Positions 52,616 through 60,725 of a stretch of 64,000 nt of DNA are shown in pieces. Within the stretch, counting starts at the first letter, position 1. Each line of letters opens with the position of its first letter. The notes under the pieces are model-generated. The model was not told where the DNA came from and searched no databases. It saw only the letters and a list, made by a program, of their open reading frames with translations. Both the position numbers and the translations under genes were made by a program. The DNA comes from Krasilnikovia cinnamomea (GTDB taxonomy: Bacteria > Actinomycetota > Actinomycetes > Mycobacteriales > Micromonosporaceae), in assembly GCF_004217545.1 (NCBI RefSeq), contig NZ_SHKY01000001.1:5270001-5334000 (forward strand), written 5' to 3'.

Positions 52616-54295
52616 TCACTCCGCGCGGCGGCGTCCCCCGCCCGTCGTGCCGTCGCCCGTACCGGTGGCGGGCGAGACCTGCGTCCCACCAGGCCACGGC
52701 TGGTGGGCCGGCGCCGCCGGGGGCGCCTGGGCCGCGGCAGCCTGAGCGGGCGGGGATTGGCCCGCGGGAGCCTGTGTCTCGAGGGCCTGGGCCTCGAGGG
52801 CCTGGGTCTCGAGGGCCTGGGTCTCGAGGGCCTGGGCCGGTGGGGCCTGGACTGCCGGGGCCTGCACGGCCGGTGACGGGGGTGGCCAGGCCGCCTCGGG
52901 TGGGCGCTGCCAGCCCGGGTCCGGCGGCGCGGGCGCCTGCGGTGGGCGCTGCCACGCCGCGTCGGGGAACCCCGTGGCCGGGGCCGCCGCGGGCGGCTCA
53001 GCGTGCGGTGCCCCGGGCGGCCACTGCCCGGTGGGTGGCTGCCCGCCCGGCATCGCCAGCACGCCCTCCGGGGTGTCCGGTACCGGCGGGATCTCCACCT
53101 GCTGGGCCGCTGCCGCCACGCCCGTGGCCGAGCCGGTCACCCCGGCCATCGCCAGCATCGTGTCCAGGTCCGCCGTGGTCCGCAGCACCTCGTCGTGGAA
53201 ACTCGTCGGCCGGCCCCCGACCGGTGTCACGCCCCCGTCGATGGCGGGCCCTACGGGCGCCGTGCCGGTCGCCCGGGTTCCGGCCGCTCCCGCGCCCGGC
53301 TGCCGTGCCGCGGCGGGTCCCGCGGTCGCCTGCCCCGGCCAGGGGGGCTCCGCGCCCGCCGACCATGAACCCGGCGCTCCCGGGCCGGTCGGCCCGGCTC
53401 CGGTCGGCCCGGCTCCGGTCAGCCCATCCCTGGTCGGCCCCGCTGCGGTCGGCCTGGCGCCGGTAGACGCCGCGCCGGTCGGCCTGGCGCTGGTTGACGC
53501 CGCGCCGGTCGGGTCCGCGCCGGTCGGCCCGGCAGCGGTCGGCCAGCCCGGGCCGGGCTCGGCGAGCTCCAAGCCGGCCAGCCCCGGACCGGAACCGCCC
53601 GGCGCCGACAACGCCGACAACCCCGCCGCCGATCCGCGCGCCACCCCCCGGTGCCTCGACGGCGGCTGCGGGATGGACTCCGGATAGGCCGACAGCCCCG
53701 CCGCGAACCCGGCCACTCCGGCCGCCCGCTCCGGTGACAACTCCAGCAACGACGCCCGCGGCCCCTCCCACAACTGCAGCGCCCCGATCAGATCCGCCAC
53801 CGACCGTGCCAACGCCAACCCCGCCAGCACCGCGATCAACGTCTGGGCGGAGCGCGCGGCCGGTGCCGCCGTCCACCCGCCCAGCGCCGCCTCGGCCACG
53901 CCCAGCACCAGCAGGAATCCCCAGATCCGGTCCGTCTCCCGGAGCAGCGTCGCCACGATCACGTCCGCGACGCCGCGCACCATCAGGAAGCCGCCGACGA
54001 CCGCCGCGGTCGTCGCGTACGACGAGTCCACACCTCGCCACACCACCACCCCGCCCACGGTGAACAACACCGCCAGGGCAGCGCCCAGCCACCACGTACG
54101 CGCACCCGCCAGCGCCCGCACCACCTCGCTGGCCGCGGCGAACAACAGCACCGGCCCGGCCACGTTCCCGACATCGGACGGCTCCGCCCGCAGCACGAGC
54201 CACGACAGGCCCAGCCACGCCACACCCATGACCAGCAGGACAGCCCACACGCGTTCACGTACGCCGGAGCGCGGCGCCGAGCCCGACCACACCAT
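52616..54295 (-). CDS. Membrane protein with DUF308/HdeD-like core and long repeat-rich tail
   Basis: 559 residues. Residues 15-200 contain six or more short TM helices in pairs (VWAVLLVMGVAWLGLSWLVL, GPVLLFAAASEVVRALA, VLFTVGGVVVW and so on), like HdeD/DUF308 proteins. Residues 205-559 are disordered, Pro/Ala/Gly/Gln-rich. They carry 5-residue repeats of two kinds (PTGAx, and QALET), with a short ordered patch FHDEVLRTTADLDTMLAMAG (about 372-391). Role unknown. GTG start at 54295; divergent from the sigma-factor operon. Confidence 0.75.
   Translation of the reverse strand: MVWSGSAPRSGVRERVWAVLLVMGVAWLGLSWLVLRAEPSDVGNVAGPVLLFAAASEVVRALAGARTWWLGAALAVLFTVGGVVVWRGVDSSYATTAAVVGGFLMVRGVADVIVATLLRETDRIWGFLLVLGVAEAALGGWTAAPAARSAQTLIAVLAGLALARSVADLIGALQLWEGPRASLLELSPERAAGVAGFAAGLSAYPESIPQPPSRHRGVARGSAAGLSALSAPGGSGPGLAGLELAEPGPGWPTAAGPTGADPTGAASTSARPTGAASTGARPTAAGPTRDGLTGAGPTGAGPTGPGAPGSWSAGAEPPWPGQATAGPAAARQPGAGAAGTRATGTAPVGPAIDGGVTPVGGRPTSFHDEVLRTTADLDTMLAMAGVTGSATGVAAAAQQVEIPPVPDTPEGVLAMPGGQPPTGQWPPGAPHAEPPAAAPATGFPDAAWQRPPQAPAPPDPGWQRPPEAAWPPPSPAVQAPAVQAPPAQALETQALETQALEAQALETQAPAGQSPPAQAAAAQAPPAAPAHQPWPGGTQVSPATGTGDGTTGGGRRRAE
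52776..52835. repeat. Four tandem 15-bp repeats (QALET units)
   Basis: Units start at 52776, 52791, 52806 and 52821, each a near-exact copy of GTCTCGAGGGCCTGG. On the minus strand they encode QALET/QALEA repeats in the membrane-protein tail. Being in-frame, copy-number change would alter tail length without breaking the gene. Confidence 0.85.
53378..53547. repeat. Degenerate 15-bp repeats (PTGAx units)
   Basis: About eleven imperfect copies of a CCGGTCGGCCCGGCT-like unit encode the GPTGA/STGAR/PTAAG string of the same membrane protein. More diverged than the QALET block, so older. Confidence 0.7.
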
Positions 54296-54501
54296 GGAGC
54301 CTCCCGCCAGTGCTGGTTACTGCCCATGACAACACCAGCCACCCGACGGAACCCGCCGTTTGCGGAAAAGACCGGGCGACCCGCCGACCCCGCGGGGCTG
54401 ACCTGCACCCCGCCCGCCGCAACGGCCCCACCTGCCCGTCGGACCACGCCCGCGCCGCCCCGATCGCCGGTGTACCGTGCTGGCCCTGCCCCCAACGGAT
54501 C

Positions 54502-54529
54502 GGAACCTGAACCCCCACCCCACCGGATC
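54502..54529 (+). promoter_or_regulatory. Candidate ECF-type promoter of the sigma-factor operon
   Basis: GGAACC (54502-54507) is the standard -35 of ECF sigma promoters; 16 bp on comes CGGATC (54524-54529). It lies 20 bp upstream of the sigma GTG, as expected for autoregulation. The spacer and -10 are only moderately convincing. Confidence 0.45.
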
Positions 54530-54548
54530 GGAAAGTCGACGAAACAGC

Positions 54549-55148
54549 GTGTCGCAAGACGATGACATCGCCCGGGCGGTCCGCGCGGCCAGCACCGGCG
54601 ACGAACGGGCCTTCGCCGTGCTCTGGCGCTGTCTGCATCCGGCGCTGCTGCGCTACCTGCGCGTCATCGTGGGCGACGCGGCCGATGACGTGGCCTCCGA
54701 AACGTGGCTGCAGGCCGCCCGTGACCTGCACCGTTTCACCGGCGACGGCGCCGCGTTCCGGGGCTGGCTGTTCCGCATCGCCCGCAACCGGGCCATCGAC
54801 GAGCAGCGCCGCGCCGGACGCCGCCCCGAACACCCCACCGACACGTTCGCCGACGAGGCCGCTGGCATCCCCGCCCGCGACGCCGCGGCCGAAGCGTTCG
54901 AGGGCAGCGACACCACCTGGGCGCTGAGCCGCATCGCCACCCTGCCCACCGACCAGGCCGAGGCCGTCATGCTCCGCGTCGTCGCCGGTCTCGACGTGGC
55001 CACCACGGCCCAGGTGCTCGGCAAACGCCCCGGCGCCGTACGCATCGCCACCATGCGCGGCCTGCGCCGCCTCGCCGCCGACCCGCAGGTGCGGGCCCGC
55101 AACCCGGTGGCCACGCCCGCCCGCGCCATCCGCACCGAGGGGGTGTAA
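54549..55148 (+). CDS. ECF RNA polymerase sigma factor
   Basis: 199 residues from GTG at 54549 (VSQDDDIARAVRAAS). Region 2 (about 20-88: ERAFAVLWRCLHPALLRYLRVIVGDAADDVASETWLQAARD and FRGWLFRIARNRAIDEQRRAGR) and region 4 (about 118-178: ALSRIATLPTDQAEAVMLRVVAGLDVATTAQVLGKRPGAVRIATMRGLRRL). Likely autoregulated. The next gene, 4 bp away, encodes a putative anti-sigma protein, and two membrane/envelope genes follow. An upstream GTG at 54477 would add 24 atypical residues. Confidence 0.92.
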   Translation: MSQDDDIARAVRAASTGDERAFAVLWRCLHPALLRYLRVIVGDAADDVASETWLQAARDLHRFTGDGAAFRGWLFRIARNRAIDEQRRAGRRPEHPTDTFADEAAGIPARDAAAEAFEGSDTTWALSRIATLPTDQAEAVMLRVVAGLDVATTAQVLGKRPGAVRIATMRGLRRLAADPQVRARNPVATPARAIRTEGV

Positions 55149-55152
55149 CGCC

Positions 55153-56028
55153 ATGCGAGCCCGCGACGCTCTTACCCGTGCGATGCGTACGTGGCGAACC
55201 CGGAGACTCGGCCTCGACGAGGCCGATCGCCTGGTTGCCGGCGATCAGCCCGGCCCCGGACACGAGGGGCTGGGTCAACTGCTCGCCGCCGCCCGAGCCC
55301 CCGCTTCCCCGCGGGAACTCGCCGGCGAACGAGCGGCGGTGGCCGGATTCGTGGCGGCGCGTCAGCGTGCCGTGCCGATCGACGTCCCGAAGGGAACACG
55401 CCGTGTCCGGGTACCAGTGTCCGTCAGGGCGGTCGCGATGAAGGTGGCGGCCGGATTCGCAGTCCTGGCGGCCACCGGCACCGCGGCCGCGGCCACCACG
55501 GGCACCCTGCCGGACGGCGCGCAGCAGCGTGCGCATCGCCTCTTCTCCGCGCTCGGCGTCCCCGCGCCGACACCCGTCCCCCGCCGCACCACGGTCGGCC
55601 CGGGTGGCGGTGCCCCCTCCCCCCAAGGCACCGCCACCCGGCCACCGGCCAGCCCGACGCCGAGCCGGACTCCGGCGGTCACCGGTGGCACCGCGGCACC
55701 CAGCCGGGCCGATGCCCTCGGCCTCTGCACCGCCTGGGGCGCTGCCCAACACCCCCACGGCAAGGCCATGAGCGCGCAAGCCCGCGCCGCCCTGGCCGCC
55801 GCGGCGGGCGGAGAAGAAGCGATCGCGCGGTACTGCGCCCTCGTGCGTGGCCGACCGGCGAAGCCGGCCGCGCCGCGCGACCCGAAACCCGCCCAGGAGA
55901 AGGGCAAACCCACCGCCACCCCGAGCCACCCCGGCAACGGAAACGGAGACGGCACCGGCAATGGCAACGGACACGGCAACGGACCCGGGAAACCGCACAC
56001 CCAACCCGGACTCGCCCCCAGGAAATGA
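55153..56028 (+). CDS. Putative anti-sigma protein, membrane-spanning, with repeat-rich outer tail
   Basis: 291 residues. The cytoplasmic part (1-95) has a short helical region (GLGQLLAAARAPASPRELAGERAAVAGFVAAR) as in actinomycete anti-sigma proteins; one TM helix follows (about 97-115: KVAAGFAVLAATGTAAAAT), then a Pro/Thr-rich outer part with a small Cys pair (LGLCTAWGAA, IARYCALVRG) and a Gly/Asn repeat end. No HxxxCxxC zinc motif is present. Placed 4 bp after the sigma gene, so the anti-sigma role is by context. Confidence 0.75.
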   Translation: MRARDALTRAMRTWRTRRLGLDEADRLVAGDQPGPGHEGLGQLLAAARAPASPRELAGERAAVAGFVAARQRAVPIDVPKGTRRVRVPVSVRAVAMKVAAGFAVLAATGTAAAATTGTLPDGAQQRAHRLFSALGVPAPTPVPRRTTVGPGGGAPSPQGTATRPPASPTPSRTPAVTGGTAAPSRADALGLCTAWGAAQHPHGKAMSAQARAALAAAAGGEEAIARYCALVRGRPAKPAAPRDPKPAQEKGKPTATPSHPGNGNGDGTGNGNGHGNGPGKPHTQPGLAPRK

Positions 56029-56041
56029 CCCGAGGCCGGCG

Positions 56042-56530
56042 GTGTACCACGGCCATCCCCACGGGTACGCCGCCGACACCCGCGACGCGGCCACGGTGCG
56101 CCTGCGCCGCCCCGCTGCCGCCGAGGCAACGGCCGGCCGTCGCGGCGCGGCCCCCGACCCGATTTTCGTGGACCGCACCGGGCGCCGCCGGCGCCTGTTC
56201 GCCAGCGCGGGCACCGCCTGCGGCCTGCTGCTCGCCCTCGCCATGCTCGCCATGTTCGCCGGCATCACCGTCGGCACCCCGCGGGCGCTGCCCGGCCTGC
56301 CCGGCGCGGGCGCCGACCGCACCGTCGCACGCGTCAAGGCCGGGCGAAGCCACACCGCCCCCACCGCCGCCACCCGGCCCCGCACCACGGCCCCCGCCGC
56401 TGCGGCCACGGCGTCGGCGACCCCCGACCCCAGTGGCACACCGAGCGCCACCGCGAGCGCCACGCCCGACGGCAACCCGCACCGCCGGGTGCCCAGCCAC
56501 ACCCCCACGGCCCGGGGCAAGAAGAAGTGA
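56042..56530 (+). CDS. Single-TM membrane protein in the sigma/deacetylase operon
   Basis: 162 residues from GTG at 56042, with GAGG 6 nt upstream. A basic cytoplasmic part (1-57), one TM helix (about 57-80: SAGTACGLLLALAMLAMFAGITVG), and a disordered Thr/Ala/Pro extracellular tail ending ARGKKK. Stop overlaps the deacetylase GTG by 4 nt. No family recognised; it may scaffold or tether the following enzyme. Confidence 0.7.
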   Translation: MYHGHPHGYAADTRDAATVRLRRPAAAEATAGRRGAAPDPIFVDRTGRRRRLFASAGTACGLLLALAMLAMFAGITVGTPRALPGLPGAGADRTVARVKAGRSHTAPTAATRPRTTAPAAAATASATPDPSGTPSATASATPDGNPHRRVPSHTPTARGKKK

Positions 56531-58803
56531 CCACCACGGGAAGGCGCGTGCGGCGACCCGAGCCCCGGGCGCACTGGGCCCTGCTCGCCCTCGTACTGGT
56601 ATTCGTGCTGGCCTTGCTCTGCCTCAACGGCTACGTGACGCACGCGGGAGCCGAGGGCACCGGCCAGCCCGTTCCCGACACCGCCGCCCCCGCCGCGCCC
56701 ACCGCCGTCACGGGCGGCGCACCCGTGCAGCGCATCGCCGCCGACGGCACCGTCACCACCCGCGGCATGCCCGCCAAGACCATCGCGTTGACCTTCGACG
56801 ACGGCCCCGACCCGGCGTGGACACCCGCCATCCTCGACGTGCTCGACCGGCACCGCGCGCGGGCCACCTTCTTCATGCTCGGCGCTCAGATCAACGAACA
56901 CCGCGACCTGGTCCGCCGCGCCCACGACGAAGGCCACGAGATCGGCTCGCACACGTTCACCCACGTACCCGCGGCCCACACGGCGCCCTGGCTGCTGCGC
57001 GCCGAACTCAGCCTCACCAGCAACGCCATCGCCGCCGCCACCGGCGTCCGGCCCGTGCTCATGCGGCCGCCGTACTCCTCCGAACCCGACGCGATCACCG
57101 GCACCGACTACGACGGCCTGCGCCACATCGCCGACGCCGGTTACCTAGTCGTGCTCGCCGACCACGACACCGACGACTGGCGCCGCCCCGGCGCCACCGC
57201 CATCGCCCGCGCCGCGACCCCGGCCCGGGGTGCCGGGGCGGTCGTCATGCTCCACGACTCCGGCGGCGACCGCAGCCAGACCGTCGCCGCCCTCGACCTG
57301 CTCATCCCGCAACTGCAGCGGGAGGGATACCGGTTCGTCACCGTCTCCGAAGCACTCCGCCTCGGCTCCGCCCCGCGCGCCACCGCCGGCGAGCGGTGGC
57401 GCGGGACCGCCGTGCGACTCGCCCAGCGCGCCGGCGGCTGGCTCGCCGGGGCGATGACGGTCCTCATGGTCACCGCGGTCGCCCTCGCCGCGATCCGCCT
57501 CGCCGTGCAGGTGTGGGCCGCCCGCCGCCACCGCCGCCGCATCCGAGGGCAACAGCAGGTCCCGCGCGCCCACCTCGGCCGGGTCACGGTGGTCGTCCCC
57601 GCCTACAACGAGGCCGCCAACATCGCCGAGACCGTACGCTCGCTCGTCGGCAGCGACTATCCCGACCTCGACGTCATCGTCGTCGACGACGGCTCCACCG
57701 ACGGCACCGCGGACATCGTCGAACGGCTGCGTCTGCCCCGCGTCCACGTCATCCGGCAGGCCAACGCGGGCAAGCCCGCCGCGCTCAACACCGGTGTCCG
57801 GCACGCCCACGGCGAGGTGCTCATCCTCGTCGACGGCGACACCGTCTTCGCGCCCGACGCCGTCGGCCGCCTCATCCAGCCGCTGCGCGACCCACGCGTC
57901 GGGGCCGTCAGCGGCAACACCAAGGTCGCCAACCGTGGGGGCCTGCTCGGCCGCTGGCAGCACCTCGAATACGTCATCGGCTTCAACCTCGACCGCCGCA
58001 TGTTCGACATCGCCCGGTGCATGCCCACCGTCCCCGGCGCCATCGGCGCCTTCCGCCGCGCCGCCATCCGCGACATCGGCGGCGTCAGCGACGACACCCT
58101 CGCCGAGGACACCGACCTCACCATGGCCATCATCCGGGCGGGCTGGCGCGTCGTGTACGAACCCGACGCCATCGCCTGGACCGAAGCCCCCGCCACCCTG
58201 CGGCAGCTCTGGCGTCAGCGCTACCGCTGGTGCTACGGCACCATGCAGGCGATGTGGAAACACCGGCGGGCGCTCGCCCAGCGTGGCGCCGCCGGCCGTC
58301 TCGGCCGCCGCGGCCTCAGCTACCTGCTGCTCTTCCAGGTGCTGCTGCCGCTCAGCGCCCCCCTGGTCGACGTGTACGGCCTCTACGGACTGCTGTTCCT
58401 GCCGGTGGGCAAGGCCGCCGCCGTCTGGGCCGGTTTCACCGCCGTCCAGGTGGCCACCGCCGGATACGCCCTGTACCTGGACCGGGAACGCTTCGGCCCG
58501 CTGTGGAGCCTGCCGCTGCAGCAGATCCTCTACCGGCAGCTCATGTACCTCGTGGTGGTCCAGTCCGCCGTCATGGCCCTGCTCGGCGGGCGGCTGCGCT
58601 GGCAACGGATGACCCGCACCGGGGCGGCCACCGCACACGCCGAAGCCACGGCGCGCGCCGTCGCCCCGGCCCGGGCCACCCCGTACCACGCTCAGGTGAC
58701 GGCCCGGCGGCTCACGTCGAACCATCTGCCGGGGCCGCCGAACTCGCGGCCTGAGCGGTATCCGGAGGACACCATGACCGGTGCGCGCTGGCCGGTGAAC
58801 TGA
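56527..58803 (+). CDS. Bifunctional polysaccharide deacetylase / family 2 glycosyltransferase
   Basis: 758 residues. TM helix 17-36, a NodB-type deacetylase on the outer side (about 82-290) with TFDDGPD (89-95), SHTFTH (141-146, His142/His146 metal ligands), RPPYSS and LHDSGG (242-247), TM helix (about 304-328), then a cytoplasmic GT2 domain with VDDGSTDG (Asp387/388), DGDT (436-438), EDTD (527-530) and QRYRW (564-568), and three to four C-terminal TM helices. All catalytic motifs are present. Probably polymerises and exports a GlcNAc-type glycan and deacetylates it, under an ECF sigma factor. Confidence 0.95.
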   Translation: MTTTGRRVRRPEPRAHWALLALVLVFVLALLCLNGYVTHAGAEGTGQPVPDTAAPAAPTAVTGGAPVQRIAADGTVTTRGMPAKTIALTFDDGPDPAWTPAILDVLDRHRARATFFMLGAQINEHRDLVRRAHDEGHEIGSHTFTHVPAAHTAPWLLRAELSLTSNAIAAATGVRPVLMRPPYSSEPDAITGTDYDGLRHIADAGYLVVLADHDTDDWRRPGATAIARAATPARGAGAVVMLHDSGGDRSQTVAALDLLIPQLQREGYRFVTVSEALRLGSAPRATAGERWRGTAVRLAQRAGGWLAGAMTVLMVTAVALAAIRLAVQVWAARRHRRRIRGQQQVPRAHLGRVTVVVPAYNEAANIAETVRSLVGSDYPDLDVIVVDDGSTDGTADIVERLRLPRVHVIRQANAGKPAALNTGVRHAHGEVLILVDGDTVFAPDAVGRLIQPLRDPRVGAVSGNTKVANRGGLLGRWQHLEYVIGFNLDRRMFDIARCMPTVPGAIGAFRRAAIRDIGGVSDDTLAEDTDLTMAIIRAGWRVVYEPDAIAWTEAPATLRQLWRQRYRWCYGTMQAMWKHRRALAQRGAAGRLGRRGLSYLLLFQVLLPLSAPLVDVYGLYGLLFLPVGKAAAVWAGFTAVQVATAGYALYLDRERFGPLWSLPLQQILYRQLMYLVVVQSAVMALLGGRLRWQRMTRTGAATAHAEATARAVAPARATPYHAQVTARRLTSNHLPGPPNSRPERYPEDTMTGARWPVN

Positions 58804-58867
58804 CCGGCGCGCACCCGCGCTGCTCTGGGGCCCCGGCACCGGCCGCCGTGCACCCGGGCAGCACCCT

Positions 58868-58904
58868 CGGGCCCGCCCGTGCGTTCGGGGCGCGGGCGGG
58901 CCCG
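58868..58904. terminator. Hairpin terminator after the deacetylase/glycosyltransferase gene
   Basis: CGGGCCCGCCCG pairs perfectly with CGGGCGGGCCCG (12 bp) around a 13-nt loop, in the 106-bp gap between this operon and the convergent endonuclease-like gene. Confidence 0.8.
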
Positions 58905-58909
58905 GGGCC

Positions 58910-59653
58910 TCAGCTCTTTGGACCGACGTGGTGGTCGAGCACGGCCACGCCGTCGCGGCGCGCGACTGACAGCTGGATGGGACTGCACATCCGCCAGACG
59001 ACACCGAGACGGTCGAGTGCCTTCTGACACTCGGACATGATATCTGCCGATTTGTTCGTAAACATGTAGCGTCGGTAACTGTATTCCTTTCCGTTGCGGA
59101 CAACCCGATTTTGTGTGCAGCACCCGTCGGAATGGAAGAGTCCGCGCAGGAAACGGCCGGGATGAACGTCCACGATTTCCTCTTGCCATTTGGACAGCGC
59201 GATTCGGCGCTCGTGCTTCTTCCCCGGTCCGTGTTGGGGCAGCAGGCACGGCCAATGGACCCACCAGGACCGGACGTCATCACGGCCGTCACGCCGCTGA
59301 TGCCCGACCGTACGGGCGCCGCACGCCAGCATGGCTTCGCCGACCTCCGCGATCACCGCGGGATAGCGGAGATCGCATGCAACCTTCAGCAGCGGCACGC
59401 GTCGCGTGGTGAGCAGGTGGCCGTCACCCAGGTACATGCCCAGGAGATAGGCGTAGTCGCTGGGCCGGTCCACCGGACGGCTGGGCCGAGAACAGAACGG
59501 GCAGCGGTCATCGGTGATCCGGGTGGCGCGCGCCCCATAGATCCACGAGGCGACCGTGTTCCGCGACAACCCCAGGCGGCGGTGAATCTCGGAAAAAGGT
59601 ACCCCGGCACATTTCATGGAAAGGGCGGTGCGACGAAGGTGGGAAGGATGCAC
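58910..59653 (-). CDS. LAGLIDADG homing-endonuclease-like protein with N-terminal HTH
   Basis: 247 residues from GTG at 59653. An HTH (about 4-42: LRRTALSMKCAGVPFSEIHRRLGLSRNTVASWIYG), a Cys pair CPFC (51-54), then two LAGLIDADG-like motifs, YLLGMYLGDG (69-78, Asp77) and FLRGLFHSDG (168-177, Asp176), and conserved HWPCLLPQHGPGKKHERRI and a C-terminal HHVGPKS. Two acidic motifs with a single chain suggest a monomeric endonuclease or a domesticated DNA-binding relative. It begins 32 nt after a tRNA on the same strand. It is not inside an intron or intein. Lower GC and codon use look less adapted than its neighbours. Confidence 0.85.
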   Translation of the reverse strand: MHPSHLRRTALSMKCAGVPFSEIHRRLGLSRNTVASWIYGARATRITDDRCPFCSRPSRPVDRPSDYAYLLGMYLGDGHLLTTRRVPLLKVACDLRYPAVIAEVGEAMLACGARTVGHQRRDGRDDVRSWWVHWPCLLPQHGPGKKHERRIALSKWQEEIVDVHPGRFLRGLFHSDGCCTQNRVVRNGKEYSYRRYMFTNKSADIMSECQKALDRLGVVWRMCSPIQLSVARRDGVAVLDHHVGPKS

Positions 59654-59685
59654 ACTCGTAGCCAAACAGGCGGCTACGACAGTTT

Positions 59686-59762
59686 TGGTGCCCCCGGTGG
59701 GATTCGAACCCACACTGTATGGTGTTTGAGACCATCTTCTCTGCCAGTTGGAATACAGGGGC
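59686..59762 (-). tRNA. tRNA with anticodon CAA (leucine) but short variable loop
   Basis: 77 nt with encoded CCA. Acceptor GCCCCTG pairs with CGGGGGC; discriminator A; anticodon stem ATGGT/ACCAT encloses the 7-nt loop CTCAAAC, giving anticodon CAA (UUG, Leu); T arm GTGGG-TTCGAAT-CCCAC is perfect. D stem is weak (three pairs TTC/GAA, then a C-A mismatch). The variable loop is only ACAGT (5 nt), whereas bacterial tRNA-Leu normally has a long variable arm. It may be an unusual elongator tRNA or a non-standard one; the LAGLIDADG gene follows it directly. Confidence 0.88.
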
Positions 59763-59893
59763 AAGGCTGCTCACGGCTGGCGTTGGATGGCCACGCCAGG
59801 CTTAGCCACGCACAGCCTACCCACTACGCTGAGGGCGGTGGCACCCAGATACCCGGGTGTCGTGATCCATTGAGCGTTGGGGGTTGGGAATCC

Positions 59894-60511
59894 GTGGCCG
59901 ACACGCAGGCGGGGGCAGAGCGCAGGCGGGTGCTGATCGCCGAGGACGAGGCTCTCATCCGGCTGGACCTGGCCGAGATGCTCGTGGAGGAGGGCTACGA
60001 CGTCGTCGGCGAGGCCGGTGACGGCGAGGCCGCCGTACGTCTGGCCGAGGAGCTGAAGCCGGACCTGGTCATCCTCGACATCAAGATGCCCATCATGGAC
60101 GGCCTGGCGGCGGCCGAGCGGATCGCGGGCGGCCGGATCGCGCCCGTGGTCATCCTGACCGCGTTCAGCCAGCGCGACCTTGTGGAGCGGGCCCGCGCCG
60201 CCGGGGCGATGGCGTACCTGGTGAAGCCGTTCCAGAAGTCGGACCTGGTGCCGGCCATCGAGATTGCGCTCTCCCGGTACGCGGAGATCGCCGCCCTGGA
60301 GTCCGAGGTGGCGGGCCTGTCCGAGCGCCTGGAGACCCGCAAGTCGGTGGAGCGCGCCAAGGGCCAGTTGATGACCAAGTACGCGATGACCGAGCCGCAG
60401 GCCTTCAAGTGGATCCAGCGCACGGCGATGGATCACCGGATGACGATGCGGGAGGTCGCGGAGCGGATTCTGGCCGAGGACCTGGAGACGGGCGGCTCGT
60501 CGGGCTCCTGA
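59894..60511 (+). CDS. pdtaR: Response regulator with ANTAR RNA-binding domain (PdtaR-like)
   Basis: 205 residues. Receiver domain (12-130) with Glu17/Asp18/Glu19, phospho-acceptor Asp62 (LVILDIKMPIMDG) and VKPF lysine, a coiled-coil linker, and ANTAR (about 140-195: LETRKSVERAKGQLMTKYAMTEPQAFKWIQRTAMDHRMTMREVAERI). ANTAR proteins bind paired hexaloop RNA hairpins and prevent termination. Length, order and position downstream of pyk-tesB match mycobacterial PdtaR. The partner kinase is not in the window. GTG at 59894 has only a weak RBS. Confidence 0.93.
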   Translation: MADTQAGAERRRVLIAEDEALIRLDLAEMLVEEGYDVVGEAGDGEAAVRLAEELKPDLVILDIKMPIMDGLAAAERIAGGRIAPVVILTAFSQRDLVERARAAGAMAYLVKPFQKSDLVPAIEIALSRYAEIAALESEVAGLSERLETRKSVERAKGQLMTKYAMTEPQAFKWIQRTAMDHRMTMREVAERILAEDLETGGSSGS

Positions 60512-60725
60512 TCTTGGGCCTGGTGGCGGCCTTCGTTGTGACACCTTCTCGCACCCATCCTGCACCCCACGTAACGGTTCGGTGAATGCCCGCCCGTCCT
60601 CTTACCCCCGGTGTGGCGGTTGGGATAGCGTCCGGCCCCATGACGGGCCCGGTGTGGCGTGGAGCACGCAAGTGCCAATCGACCTGCGGTGGCTCGGTGG
60701 TTTCGCAATGGAGGAGGGTCCAACC

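Noticed and set aside
59686..59762. tRNA interrupted by a group I intron encoding the endonuclease
   Set aside because: All tRNA arms are contiguous and pair well; there is no split and no intron core.
59654..59764. Extension of the LAGLIDADG protein through the tRNA (TTG start at 59764)
   Set aside because: It would translate the whole tRNA sequence; the GTG at 59653, after the tRNA, gives a protein starting just before its HTH.
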